Part shown: positions 6,976-13,819 of the stretch, piece by piece
How the letters are laid out: each line of letters starts with the position of its first letter
Position numbering within the stretch: the first letter of the stretch is position 1
The notes under the pieces: model-generated
Seen by the model: only the letters and a program-made list of their open reading frames with translations
The model's database searches: none
Told to the model about the DNA's origin: nothing
Position numbers and translations under genes: made by a program
Assembly (NCBI GenBank): GCA_945869245.1
Contig: CAMBOY010000053.1
Coordinates: 1-13,819, forward strand
Direction: 5' to 3'
Origin: Hydrogenophaga intermedia
GTDB lineage: Bacteria > Pseudomonadota > Gammaproteobacteria > Burkholderiales > Burkholderiaceae_C
DNA: 13,819 nt

Positions 6976-7048
6976 GAAAAACTCCAGAAAGGCGTTGATG
7001 AAATGGGGGCCAACCGGCGCTTCAGAGCACCGCCGAAACCACCACCGA

Positions 7049-7078
7049 AGTGTACTCTGGTAAACCCTGAAACGTCAA
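7049..7078 (-). promoter_or_regulatory. Candidate promoter of mdh-citE-like-acnB
   Basis: On the minus strand TTGACG (7073-7078) and TACACT (7049-7054) are separated by 18 bases. The -35 is strong and the -10 matches at four of six positions. The -35 is one base away from the -35 candidate of the divergent gntR promoter. Confidence 0.5.
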
Positions 7079-7079
7079 T

Positions 7080-7107
7080 TTGTCTTATGTCTTATATAAG
7101 ATATCAT
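7080..7107 (+). promoter_or_regulatory. Candidate promoter of gntR
   Basis: TTGTCT (7080-7085) and TATCAT (7102-7107) are separated by 16 bases. The palindrome at 7087-7104 fills the spacer and overlaps the -10, so a repressor bound there would block RNA polymerase. The predicted leader is about 20 bases. Confidence 0.5.
7087..7104. promoter_or_regulatory. Palindromic operator candidate between mdh and gntR
   Basis: TCTTATATAAGA (7090-7101) is a perfect 12-bp palindrome. One mismatch further out it extends to an imperfect 18-bp palindrome at 7087-7104. Its size and symmetry suit a dimeric GntR-family winged-helix regulator, and the adjacent gene encodes one. Binding by that protein is inference. 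I see no second copy upstream of sdhC. Confidence 0.6.
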
Positions 7108-7133
7108 TGCAGCCTGAAACCGTCGTGTACCTC

Positions 7134-7937
7134 ATGAGCCAGACCTCCCCCACTCCCCCAGAATCCGGCCTGACCGCGCCGGCGGGAGATGGCACGGCCG
7201 GTGCGGCGACCACGCCAGCGTTCAGCCCCTTGTACCAGCAAATCAAGTCGCTGATCTTGCGCAGCCTACAGGCTGGCGAATGGAAGCCCGGCGACATGAT
7301 TCCGAGCGACCTGGACCTGGCCGCACGTTACCGCGTGAGCCAAGGCACGGTGCGCAAAGCCATCGACGAGCTGGCCACCGACAACCTGGTGGTGCGCCGC
7401 CAGGGCAAGGGTACGTTTGTTGCCACGCACGCCGAGCAACATGTGCAGTACCGTTTTTTGCGCGTGCAACCCGACGAGGGCAGCGCCGACACCCAAGGCC
7501 CGGCGCAGCGCCACATCATCGAATGCCGGCGCCTGCGTGCACCGGCCGAAGTGGCGCGCCAGCTCGGCCTGCGCACCGGCGACGCGGTGCTGCTGGTCAA
7601 GCGGGTGCTGGCCTTTGCCGGCCAGCCGGCCATTCTGGAAGAGGTGTGGCTGCCCGGCGGCCCATTCAAAGGCCTGCAAGCCGAGACCCTGAGCCAAGAC
7701 AAAGGGCCGATGTACGCGCTGTTTGAAACCGAATTCGGTGTGCGCATGGTGCGGGCGGTAGAAAAAATCAAAGCGGTGGGTGCCGATGCGGGCACCGCCG
7801 AGTGGCTGCGGGTGGACATGGGACACCCCTTGCTCAGCGTAGAACGTTTGGCCTACACATACAACAATGTCCCCATGGAATTGCGCCGTGGCCTGTACCG
7901 AACCGACAGCCGCCACTACTTCAACGAACTGAACTGA
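7134..7937 (+). CDS. GntR-family transcriptional regulator, HutC/UTRA type
   Basis: This 267-residue protein has a disordered Ala/Pro/Gly-rich head (1-29). A GntR winged helix-turn-helix follows (about 31-98: SPLYQQIKSLILRSLQAGEW, IPSDLDLAARYRVSQGTVRK, RRQGKGTFV). The rest (about 118-262) is a UTRA effector domain with segments such as AVLLVKRVLAFAGQPAILEE and SRHYFNEL. HutC-type regulators usually act as repressors released by a small metabolite, which cannot be identified here. The start at ATG 7134 was chosen because upstream codons lie in the promoter and operator. No good Shine-Dalgarno sequence is visible, so TTG 7107 or GTG 7125 cannot be excluded. Its position between mdh and sdhC suggests control of these TCA genes, including itself. 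Confidence 0.93.
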   Translation: MSQTSPTPPESGLTAPAGDGTAGAATTPAFSPLYQQIKSLILRSLQAGEWKPGDMIPSDLDLAARYRVSQGTVRKAIDELATDNLVVRRQGKGTFVATHAEQHVQYRFLRVQPDEGSADTQGPAQRHIIECRRLRAPAEVARQLGLRTGDAVLLVKRVLAFAGQPAILEEVWLPGGPFKGLQAETLSQDKGPMYALFETEFGVRMVRAVEKIKAVGADAGTAEWLRVDMGHPLLSVERLAYTYNNVPMELRRGLYRTDSRHYFNELN

Positions 7938-7959
7938 CAAGCCCACTCAACTTCTCGAT

Positions 7960-8010
7960 TTGTCAGCTTCGCTAATGTTGCGTTGCAATAGAATGCGCGG
8001 TTGGTTGCAA
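7960..8010 (+). promoter_or_regulatory. Possible sdhC control region with GTTGCAA direct repeats
   Basis: The 143-base gap between gntR and sdhC probably holds a promoter. TAGAAT (7989-7994) is a fair -10, but no good -35 lies 16-18 bases upstream (TTGTCA at 7960-7965 is 23 bases away), so an activator may be needed. GTTGCAA occurs at 7982-7988 and 8004-8010, 22 bases apart, which places both on the same DNA face around this -10. The rest of the gap shows no terminator. Confidence 0.3.
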
Positions 8011-8080
8011 GCGGTTACACACTGCGAAAACCACGCGACGACACCCCAGTTTTTCGTGTCCCTCCCGAAGAAAGAGCACC

Positions 8081-8512
8081 ATGCCTGAGTTGACCCCTCC
8101 GCGGCGCGAGTTCCGCAACATCAACGCCCTCAACGACCTGCCCACCTACCGCTTACCGGCGGCCGGCTGGGTGTCCATCCTGCACCGCATCAGCGGCGCC
8201 TTGATGTTCCTGCTGCTGCCGCTCATTGTGTGGCTGTTCGACACCTCGGTGAGTTCTGAAATCTCCCACGACCGTTTTCAGTCCGCCTTTGCGGCAGGCA
8301 TTGGTTTTGTGCCCGGCTGGTTCCTCAAGCTGGTGGTGCTGGCCATCATCTGGGCCTACCTGCACCACCTGATCGCTGGTGTGCGCCACCTGTACATGGA
8401 CATGACGCACTCGGTGACCAAAGAGTTCGGCAAATCGTCGGCTGTGGTCACGCTGGTGCTGAGCATTGGCCTGACTGTGGTGCTGGGCGCCAAGCTGTTT
8501 GGCCTGTACTGA
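8081..8512 (+). CDS. sdhC: Succinate dehydrogenase cytochrome b556 subunit
   Basis: This is one of two membrane anchors of complex II, which hold the catalytic subunits at the inner membrane and form the haem b and ubiquinone sites. The 143-residue protein has about three membrane spans (near 37-54, 80-103 and 120-141). SILHRISG contains Ser32, His35 and Arg36, matching the quinone-site residues Ser27 and Arg31 of E. coli SdhC. In HHLIAGVRHLYMD, His96 aligns with the haem ligand His84. The N-terminal extension is slightly longer than in E. coli. A purine-rich stretch, GAAGAAAGAG, precedes the ATG. It is the first gene of the sdhCDAB set, 143 bases after gntR. Confidence 0.97.
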   Translation: MPELTPPRREFRNINALNDLPTYRLPAAGWVSILHRISGALMFLLLPLIVWLFDTSVSSEISHDRFQSAFAAGIGFVPGWFLKLVVLAIIWAYLHHLIAGVRHLYMDMTHSVTKEFGKSSAVVTLVLSIGLTVVLGAKLFGLY

Positions 8513-8536
8513 ACCCCGCACAAGGAAGGAAACACC

Positions 8537-8902
8537 ATGTCCGTGAATTACGGTTCTAAACGCGTCGTCACCGGCGCCCGCTATGGCATGCGCGACTGGC
8601 TGGCCCAGCGTGTCACCGCTGCCCTGTTCGCTTTGCTCACCCTGATCGTGGTGCTGCAAGTGGTCTTCACCAGTGGCCCCTTGGGCTATGAAGGCTGGGC
8701 CGCCATTTTTGCGCCGCAGTCGATGAAAGCCCTGAGCTTCGCTGTGTTTGTGGCGCTGGCCTATCACATCTGGATCGGCATGCGCGACATTTGGATGGAC
8801 TACGTCAAGCCCGCCGGCATTCGCCTGGTGCTGCATGTGTTCACGATCGTCTGGCTCGTCGCCTGCCTGGGCTGGGCTGTTCAAGTTCTCTGGAGGCTCT
8901 GA
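8537..8902 (+). CDS. sdhD: Succinate dehydrogenase membrane anchor subunit
   Basis: This is the second anchor of complex II; it pairs with SdhC around the haem and the ubiquinone pocket. The 121-residue protein has three predicted membrane spans (about 25-45, 63-84 and 97-118). The segment YHIWIGMRDIWMDYVKP carries His77, aligned with the second haem ligand (His71 in E. coli), and Asp88-Tyr89, aligned with the quinone-site pair Asp82-Tyr83. It follows sdhC by 24 bases with a strong AAGGAAGGA ribosome binding site, and ends 5 bases before sdhA. Confidence 0.96.
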   Translation: MSVNYGSKRVVTGARYGMRDWLAQRVTAALFALLTLIVVLQVVFTSGPLGYEGWAAIFAPQSMKALSFAVFVALAYHIWIGMRDIWMDYVKPAGIRLVLHVFTIVWLVACLGWAVQVLWRL

Positions 8903-8907
8903 TTCCC

Positions 8908-10713
8908 ATGACCACAACCGCATCGCTTTCCAAGCGCAAATTTGACGTTGTCATCGTTGGCGCCGGCGGCTCCGGCATGCGCGCCTCCCTGCAGCTGGCG
9001 CGCGCCGGCCTGAAGGTGGCCGTGCTCTCCAAGGTGTTCCCCACCCGGTCGCACACCGTGGCTGCGCAAGGCGGCATCGGCGCCTCGCTGGGTAATATGA
9101 ACGAGGACAACTGGCACTACCACTTCTACGACACCATCAAGGGGTCGGACTGGCTGGGCGACCAAGACGCCATTGAGTTCATGTGTCGCGAAGCCCCAAA
9201 GGTGGTGTACGAGCTCGAACACTTCGGCATGCCCTTTGACCGCAACCCCGATGGCACGATTTACCAGCGTCCATTTGGCGGCCACACCGCCAACTCCGGC
9301 GAAAAGGCTGTGCCGCGCGCTTGCGCCGCCGCCGACCGCACCGGCCACGCCATGCTGCACACGCTGTATCAGCAAAACGTGGCAGCCCGCACCACCTTCT
9401 TTGTCGAGTGGATGGCGCTGGATCTGGTGCGCAACGCCGATGGCGATGTGCTGGGCGTAACCGCGCTCGAAATGGAAACTGGTGAGGTCTATGTGCTCGA
9501 AGCCAAGACCACGCTGTTGGCCACCGGTGGTGCCGGCCGCATTTACGCCGCATCGACCAACGCCTTCATCAACACCGGCGACGGCTTGGGCATGGCGGCG
9601 CGCGCTGGCATTCCGCTCGAAGACATGGAGTTCTGGCAATTCCACCCAACCGGCGTGGCCGGCGCCGGCGTGTTGCTGACCGAAGGCTGCCGTGGCGAAG
9701 GCGCTTTCCTGGTCAACAGCGAAGGCGAACGTTTCATGGAGCGCTACGCGCCTACCCTGAAAGACTTGGCGCCGCGCGACTTCGTCTCCCGCTGCATGGA
9801 CCAGGAAATCAAGGAAGGCCGTGGCTGCGGTCCCAACAAGGACCATGTGCTGTTGAACTTCAGCTACCTGAGTGCCGACACCATCCACAAGCGCCTGCCC
9901 TCGGTGTATGAAATCGGCGTGAACTTCGCCAACGTCGACATCACCAAAGAGCCGATCCCCGTGGTGCCCACCATCCACTACCAGATGGGTGGCATTCCGA
10001 CCAACATCAATGGTCAGGTGGTGGTGCCCGACGGCAACGGCAGCCAGCAAGTGGTCAACGGTTTGTACGCGGTGGGCGAATGCTCCTGCGTGTCGGTGCA
10101 CGGCGCCAACCGCCTGGGCACCAACTCGCTGCTCGATCTGCTGGTGTTTGGCCGTGCTGCTGGCAACCACATCGTGGCCAACGTCAATCCCAAGTCGGAA
10201 TACCAAGACCTGCCCAAAGACGCGGCCGACCGCACCCTGGCGCGCTTGGCGCGTCTGGACAGCAGCACCAGTGGCGAGTACTCGCAAACGGTGGCCAACG
10301 ACATCCGTGCCGCCATGCAGCAGCACGCTGGCGTGTTCCGCACCCAGGCCAGCATGGACGAAGGCGTCACCAAGATCAACGCCATCCGCGAGCGCGTCAA
10401 TGCGATCGCACTCAAGGACAAGTCCAAGGTGTTCAACACCGCGCGCATCGAAGCGCTGGAAGTGGAAAACCTGATCGAGTCGGCCCAAGCGACCATGACC
10501 TCGGCCGCCGCTCGCAAAGAGTGCCGTGGCGCGCACACGGTCAACGACTACGAGCGCCCGGCCGACGACCCGCAGTTCCCGCTGGGCCGCAACGACGCCG
10601 AGTGGATGAAGCACACCCTGTGGCACAGCGCCGACAACAGCCTGAGCTACAAGCCGGTCAACCTCAAGCCGCTCACGGTGGAATCGATTCCGCCCAAGGT
10701 CCGCACGTTCTGA
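8908..10713 (+). CDS. sdhA: Succinate dehydrogenase flavoprotein subunit
   Basis: This subunit oxidises succinate to fumarate with covalently bound FAD and passes electrons to SdhB. The 601-residue length is normal. GAGGSGM (18-24) is the FAD dinucleotide motif, and His49 in TRSHTVAAQGGI is the expected covalent FAD attachment site. Active-site residues visible are His246 (FHPTG), Glu259 (TEGCRGEG), catalytic Arg290 (PRDFVSRCMDQE), His358 (HYQMGG) and Arg402 (HGANRLGTNSLLD). The start at 8908 gives the usual length. The frame is open upstream to 8791 but would overlap sdhD. TGGAGG lies 11 bases before the ATG, inside the end of sdhD, so translation is probably coupled. FAD attachment is aided by the SdhE protein encoded downstream. 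Confidence 0.99.
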   Translation: MTTTASLSKRKFDVVIVGAGGSGMRASLQLARAGLKVAVLSKVFPTRSHTVAAQGGIGASLGNMNEDNWHYHFYDTIKGSDWLGDQDAIEFMCREAPKVVYELEHFGMPFDRNPDGTIYQRPFGGHTANSGEKAVPRACAAADRTGHAMLHTLYQQNVAARTTFFVEWMALDLVRNADGDVLGVTALEMETGEVYVLEAKTTLLATGGAGRIYAASTNAFINTGDGLGMAARAGIPLEDMEFWQFHPTGVAGAGVLLTEGCRGEGAFLVNSEGERFMERYAPTLKDLAPRDFVSRCMDQEIKEGRGCGPNKDHVLLNFSYLSADTIHKRLPSVYEIGVNFANVDITKEPIPVVPTIHYQMGGIPTNINGQVVVPDGNGSQQVVNGLYAVGECSCVSVHGANRLGTNSLLDLLVFGRAAGNHIVANVNPKSEYQDLPKDAADRTLARLARLDSSTSGEYSQTVANDIRAAMQQHAGVFRTQASMDEGVTKINAIRERVNAIALKDKSKVFNTARIEALEVENLIESAQATMTSAAARKECRGAHTVNDYERPADDPQFPLGRNDAEWMKHTLWHSADNSLSYKPVNLKPLTVESIPPKVRTF

Positions 10714-10734
10714 TCGACGCACTGGAGTTTCAAC

Positions 10735-11439
10735 ATGGCCAAACGCACATTCAAGATCTACCGCTACGATCCCGAGAAGGACGCCAAGCCGTACATGCAG
10801 ACCATCGAGGTCGAACTCGACGGTCACGAGCGCATGCTGCTCGACGCGCTGATGAAGCTCAAGGAAGTCGATCCGTCGATCTCCTTCCGCCGCTCTTGCC
10901 GCGAAGGTGTGTGTGGCTCTGACGCCATGAACATCAACGGCAAGAATGGTCTGGCCTGCCTGACCAATATGAACACCCTGCCGGGCGACATTGTCTTGAA
11001 GCCCCTGCCCGGCCTGCCGGTGGTGCGCGACCTGATCGTGGACATGACGCTGTTCTTCAAGCAGTACCACAGCATCAAGCCCTACCTGGTCAACGAGACC
11101 GTGGCGCCTGAAAAAGAGCGTCTGCAAAGCCCCGAGGAGCGCGACGAGCTCAACGGCCTGTACGAGTGCATCTTGTGCGCCAGTTGCTCGACCAGCTGCC
11201 CGAGCTTCTGGTGGAACCCCGATAAGTTCGTGGGCCCCGCCGGTTTGCTGCAGGCCTACCGCTTCATCGCCGACAGTCGCGATCACGCCACCGCCGAGCG
11301 CCTGGACAACCTGGAAGACCCCTACCGTCTGTTCCGTTGCCACACCATCATGAACTGCGTGGACGTCTGCCCCAAGGGCCTGAACCCCACCAAGGCCATC
11401 GGCAAGATCAAAGAGTTGATGGTCCGCCGCGCGGTGTGA
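10735..11439 (+). CDS. sdhB: Succinate dehydrogenase iron-sulfur subunit
   Basis: This subunit carries electrons from the flavin to ubiquinone through three Fe-S clusters. The 234-residue protein has the [2Fe-2S] ligands Cys55, Cys60, Asp63 and Cys75 (CREGVCGSD, GLAC). Asp at the third position is as in E. coli SdhB. The [4Fe-4S] ligands are Cys145, Cys148, Cys151 and Cys212, and the [3Fe-4S] ligands are Cys155, Cys202 and Cys208. The tryptophans in SFWWNP (158-162) lie near the quinone site. All ligands are present, so the chain looks complete. It begins 21 bases after sdhA with TGGAG upstream. Confidence 0.99.
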   Translation: MAKRTFKIYRYDPEKDAKPYMQTIEVELDGHERMLLDALMKLKEVDPSISFRRSCREGVCGSDAMNINGKNGLACLTNMNTLPGDIVLKPLPGLPVVRDLIVDMTLFFKQYHSIKPYLVNETVAPEKERLQSPEERDELNGLYECILCASCSTSCPSFWWNPDKFVGPAGLLQAYRFIADSRDHATAERLDNLEDPYRLFRCHTIMNCVDVCPKGLNPTKAIGKIKELMVRRAV

Positions 11440-11456
11440 CCGTCTCTTAGGCGCGC

Positions 11457-11750
11457 ATGGAAACGCAAGACCAACTGGACAGTCCGCTCGATGAGCGAGC
11501 CTTGAGCAAGCTGCGCTGGCGCTGCCGCCGTGGTCTGCTAGAGAACGATCTGTTCATTGAGCGTTTCTTTGCACGCCACAGCACCACGCTCACTGTCAGG
11601 CAGGCTCAAGCCTTGGGCGTTCTAATGGATTTGTCCGACAACGATCTGCTCGATTTGTTGCTCGGTCGCAAAAACCCCGAGGGAGAGCTGGTCCGTGACG
11701 ACGTCACGCAGGTGCTGGGTATGCTGAAGGCGGCCCGCACATCCAACTGA
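11457..11750 (+). CDS. sdhE: FAD assembly factor SdhE (DUF339/YgfY family)
   Basis: SdhE binds the SdhA flavoprotein and promotes covalent attachment of FAD. The 97-residue protein has the family signature RGLLE (Arg25 to Glu29) within WRCRRGLLENDLFIERFF, followed by helices and SDNDLLDLLLGRKNP. It is close to the usual size, with about ten extra residues at the N terminus. The ribosome binding site is poor and the start follows the sdhB stop by 17 bases. Placement directly after sdhB, rather than elsewhere in the genome as in E. coli, ties its expression to its client SdhA. Confidence 0.95.
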   Translation: METQDQLDSPLDERALSKLRWRCRRGLLENDLFIERFFARHSTTLTVRQAQALGVLMDLSDNDLLDLLLGRKNPEGELVRDDVTQVLGMLKAARTSN

Positions 11751-11806
11751 CCCCGTGTGCCCGCGTAGGGCGCATCGACCACCCCGTGCACCTAGAGGAA
11801 ACCTCC

Positions 11807-13111
11807 ATGAAACTCGCCGACAACAAAGCCACCCTGTCGTTTTCCAACGGCAGCCCGAGTATCGAGTTGCCTGTGTACCAAGGCAATATTGGCCCGGATG
11901 TGATCGACATCCGCAAGCTGTATGGCCAGTCGGGTATGTTCACCTACGACCCGGGCTTCCTCTCGACCGCGTCGTGCCAGTCGGCCATCACCTACATCGA
12001 CGGCGACAAGGGCGAGCTGCTGTACCGCGGCTATCCCATTGAACAGCTGGCCAACAAGGTCGACTACCTCGACACCTGCTACCTGCTGCTCAACGGCGAG
12101 TTGCCCAATGCCACCGATAGCAAGGCCTTCCACGCCACGGTGAACCAGCACACCATGGTCAACGAGCAGATGCAGTTCTTCCTGCGTGGCTTCCGCCGCG
12201 ACGCACACCCCATGGCGGTGTTGACCGGCCTGGTGGGCGCCCTGTCGGCCTTCTACCACGACAGCACCGACATCAACAATCCTGAGCACCGCCGCATCGC
12301 TGCGATCCGTCTGATCGCCAAAATGCCTACGCTGGTGTCCATGGCCTACAAATACGGCATCGGTCAGCCGTACATGTACCCGCAGAACAACCTGTCCTAC
12401 GCCGGCAACTTCCTGCGCATGATGTTTGGCACACCGTGCGAAGAGTATGTGGTCAACCCCGTGCTCGAACGCGCCATCGACCGCATCTTCACGCTGCACG
12501 CCGACCACGAGCAAAACGCATCGACCTCCACCGTGCGTCTGTGCGGTTCGTCGGGCACCAACCCGTTTGCGGCCATTGCCGCCGGTGTGGCCTGCTTGTG
12601 GGGCCCGGCCCATGGCGGCGCCAACGAGGCTTGCCTGAACATGCTCGAAGAAATCCAGGCCATGGGCGGCGTGGCCAAAGTGGGCGAATTCATGGAGAAG
12701 GTCAAGGACAAAAACAGCGGCGTCAAGCTGATGGGTTTTGGCCACCGCGTGTACAAAAACTACGACCCGCGCGCCAAGCTCATGCAAGAAACCTGCGACG
12801 AAGTGCTCAAAGAACTCGGTCTGGAAAACGACCCGCTGTTCAAGCTGGCCAAGGCGCTGGAGAAGATTGCGCTGGAAGACGACTATTTCGTCAGCCGCAA
12901 GCTCTACCCCAATGTGGACTTCTACTCCGGCATCGTGCAGCGCGCCATCGGCATTCCGGTCAACCTGTTCACTGGCATCTTTGCTCTGGCCCGCACCGTC
13001 GGCTGGATCGCCCAGCTCAACGAAATGATCAGCGACCCTGAGTACAAGATCGGTCGTCCGCGCCAGCTGTTCACCGGCTCGCCCCGCCGCGACGTGGTGG
13101 TGCAACGCTAA
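11807..13111 (+). CDS. gltA: Citrate synthase (type II)
   Basis: This enzyme condenses oxaloacetate with acetyl-CoA to citrate, the entry step of the TCA cycle. The 434-residue length is typical of hexameric type II enzymes regulated by NADH. Catalytic residues visible are His269 (GPAHGGANEA), His313 (MGFGHRVYKNYDPR) and Asp371 (LYPNVDFYSG). His234 in DHEQNASTSTVR belongs to the oxaloacetate site. The ATG at 11807 is preceded by AGAGGA with a 7-base gap; the frame opens at 11786 but has no better site. The 56-base gap from sdhE shows no promoter or terminator, so gltA is probably co-transcribed with sdhCDAB-sdhE. A strong terminator follows. Confidence 0.99.
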   Translation: MKLADNKATLSFSNGSPSIELPVYQGNIGPDVIDIRKLYGQSGMFTYDPGFLSTASCQSAITYIDGDKGELLYRGYPIEQLANKVDYLDTCYLLLNGELPNATDSKAFHATVNQHTMVNEQMQFFLRGFRRDAHPMAVLTGLVGALSAFYHDSTDINNPEHRRIAAIRLIAKMPTLVSMAYKYGIGQPYMYPQNNLSYAGNFLRMMFGTPCEEYVVNPVLERAIDRIFTLHADHEQNASTSTVRLCGSSGTNPFAAIAAGVACLWGPAHGGANEACLNMLEEIQAMGGVAKVGEFMEKVKDKNSGVKLMGFGHRVYKNYDPRAKLMQETCDEVLKELGLENDPLFKLAKALEKIALEDDYFVSRKLYPNVDFYSGIVQRAIGIPVNLFTGIFALARTVGWIAQLNEMISDPEYKIGRPRQLFTGSPRRDVVVQR

Positions 13112-13130
13112 GAGGCCAACAGCCCACCCC

Positions 13131-13169
13131 AACACCCCGCCCGGCGCCAGCCCGGCGGGGTGTTTTTTT
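13131..13169 (+). terminator. Intrinsic terminator after gltA
   Basis: AACACCCCGCC (13131-13141) pairs perfectly with GGCGGGGTGTT (13154-13164), followed by a run of seven Ts ending at 13169. It closes the sdh-gltA block 19 bases after the gltA stop. Confidence 0.93.
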
Positions 13170-13259
13170 GGCGATGTCAGCCGTCGCAATATGTGATGGC
13201 ACAAATAGCTCATCAGAGGGAAAATTCAGCTATCCATCCACATTCGCGATGGCTAGACC

Positions 13260-13819
13260 ATGCAACTTCCCGATTTTTCTCTGTCCCGTCGCCTCGATTT
13301 GCTGTCGCTGCAGCTGTTTGTGGCGGTGTGCGAGCACGGTGGCATCGGCAAGGCGGCCGAATCGGCCTGCTTGGCCCCGTCGGCGGTGAGCAAGCGCTTG
13401 TCGGACTTGGAACAGGTCGTGGGGGTGTCGCTCTTGAACCGCCATGCGCGCGGCGTCACGCCAACGCCAGCAGGCCAAGCCCTGCTGCACCACGCCCGCA
13501 GTGTGTTGTTCAGCCTCGACAAGCTGCATGGCGAATTGTCGGAATACGCTGCAGGCGTGCGCGGCCATGTGCGGGTGCACGCCAATATCTCGGCGGTGGT
13601 GCAGTTTCTGCCAGAAGACCTGGGCAGCTTTTCCCGCGCCCACAGTGGCATCAAGATCGACCTCGAAGAACACCTGTCGCTCGACGTGGTGCGCGCGGTG
13701 CAAGAAGGCGCCGCCGACCTGGGTATTTGTCAACTCGACCCCAGCATGCACAGCCTGGGTTTGCAAACACAGGCCTACCGCCAAGACCAACTGGTGCTGG
13801 TGGCGCCCGCCAACCACGC
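13260..13819 (+). CDS. LysR-family transcriptional regulator (3' end outside window)
   Basis: The frame starts at ATG 13260 and stays open to the right edge, giving 186 visible residues. A TAG codon two codons upstream rules out an earlier start. The N-terminal winged helix-turn-helix covers about residues 13-73, with LQLFVAVCEHGGIGKAAESA, PSAVSKRLSDLEQVVGVSLL and RGVTPTPAG. The linker helix and the start of the periplasmic-binding-protein-like effector domain follow (GHVRVHANISAV, DLGICQLD). The target and effector are unknown. It lies beyond the gltA terminator, so it is its own unit. A weak promoter candidate (TTGGCG at 13168-13173, TATGTG at 13190-13195) overlaps the terminator's tail. 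Confidence 0.95.
   Translation, partial: MQLPDFSLSRRLDLLSLQLFVAVCEHGGIGKAAESACLAPSAVSKRLSDLEQVVGVSLLNRHARGVTPTPAGQALLHHARSVLFSLDKLHGELSEYAAGVRGHVRVHANISAVVQFLPEDLGSFSRAHSGIKIDLEEHLSLDVVRAVQEGAADLGICQLDPSMHSLGLQTQAYRQDQLVLVAPANH

Noticed and set aside
5998..7137. A 379-codon plus-strand frame opposite mdh
   Set aside because: Antisense shadow of malate dehydrogenase; its end lies in the mdh-gntR control region.
8881..11343. An 820-codon minus-strand frame across sdhA and sdhB
   Set aside because: Same explanation: a shadow of two certain genes, rich in His/Val/Gln/Gly, without recognisable motifs.
13142..13153. Palindromic bases in the loop of the gltA terminator as a separate regulatory site
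   Set aside because: They are part of the terminator hairpin and need no other explanation.
11792..13213. A 473-codon minus-strand frame across gltA
   Set aside because: It is a shadow of citrate synthase and even runs through the gltA terminator.

Overview
The window looks like a high-GC betaproteobacterial chromosome, most likely order Burkholderiales and probably Comamonadaceae. This is judged from the protein sequences and from the gene order mdh / gntR / sdhCDAB / sdhE / gltA. No search was run, so genus is not claimed.

Region 1 (1-2280) is accessory DNA packed with broken genes, almost all on the minus strand. It starts with the C-terminal end of an IS30-family transposase cut by the window edge (plus strand). 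Next comes an IS91-family transposase remnant reduced to its C-terminal part. This abuts an 80-residue fragment of aconitase B, fused in frame to the N-terminal piece of a tyrosine-recombinase integrase that carries an internal TGA. Upstream of the integrase piece lies an apparently intact toxin-antitoxin pair: an RHH-like antitoxin followed by a PemK/MazF toxin. The pair has its own near-consensus promoter, and a perfect inverted repeat overlaps the -10.

Region 2 (2316-7054, minus strand) is an operon-like block in the order mdh, then a CitE-like HpcH/HpaI lyase, then acnB, closed by a strong intrinsic terminator. Malate dehydrogenase and aconitase B are TCA enzymes; the CitE-like gene between them has no assigned substrate.

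Region 3 (7080-13169, plus strand) is a HutC-type GntR regulator followed by the complete succinate dehydrogenase set sdhC-sdhD-sdhA-sdhB, the flavinylation factor sdhE, and citrate synthase gltA, closed by a second strong terminator. The gntR and mdh genes diverge from a short shared control region. It contains back-to-back promoter candidates and a 12-bp perfect palindrome (TCTTATATAAGA), a good candidate operator through which the GntR protein could control one or both TCA arms. A truncated LysR-type regulator gene starts after the terminator and runs off the right edge.

Together the core genes cover citrate synthase, aconitase, succinate dehydrogenase and malate dehydrogenase, so about half of the TCA cycle is clustered around one regulator. 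The most unusual parts are the integrase-aconitase chimera, the toxin-antitoxin control region placed directly against the acnB terminator, and the shared GntR-type palindrome. I see no RNA gene, CRISPR array, or clearly undescribed multi-gene system.
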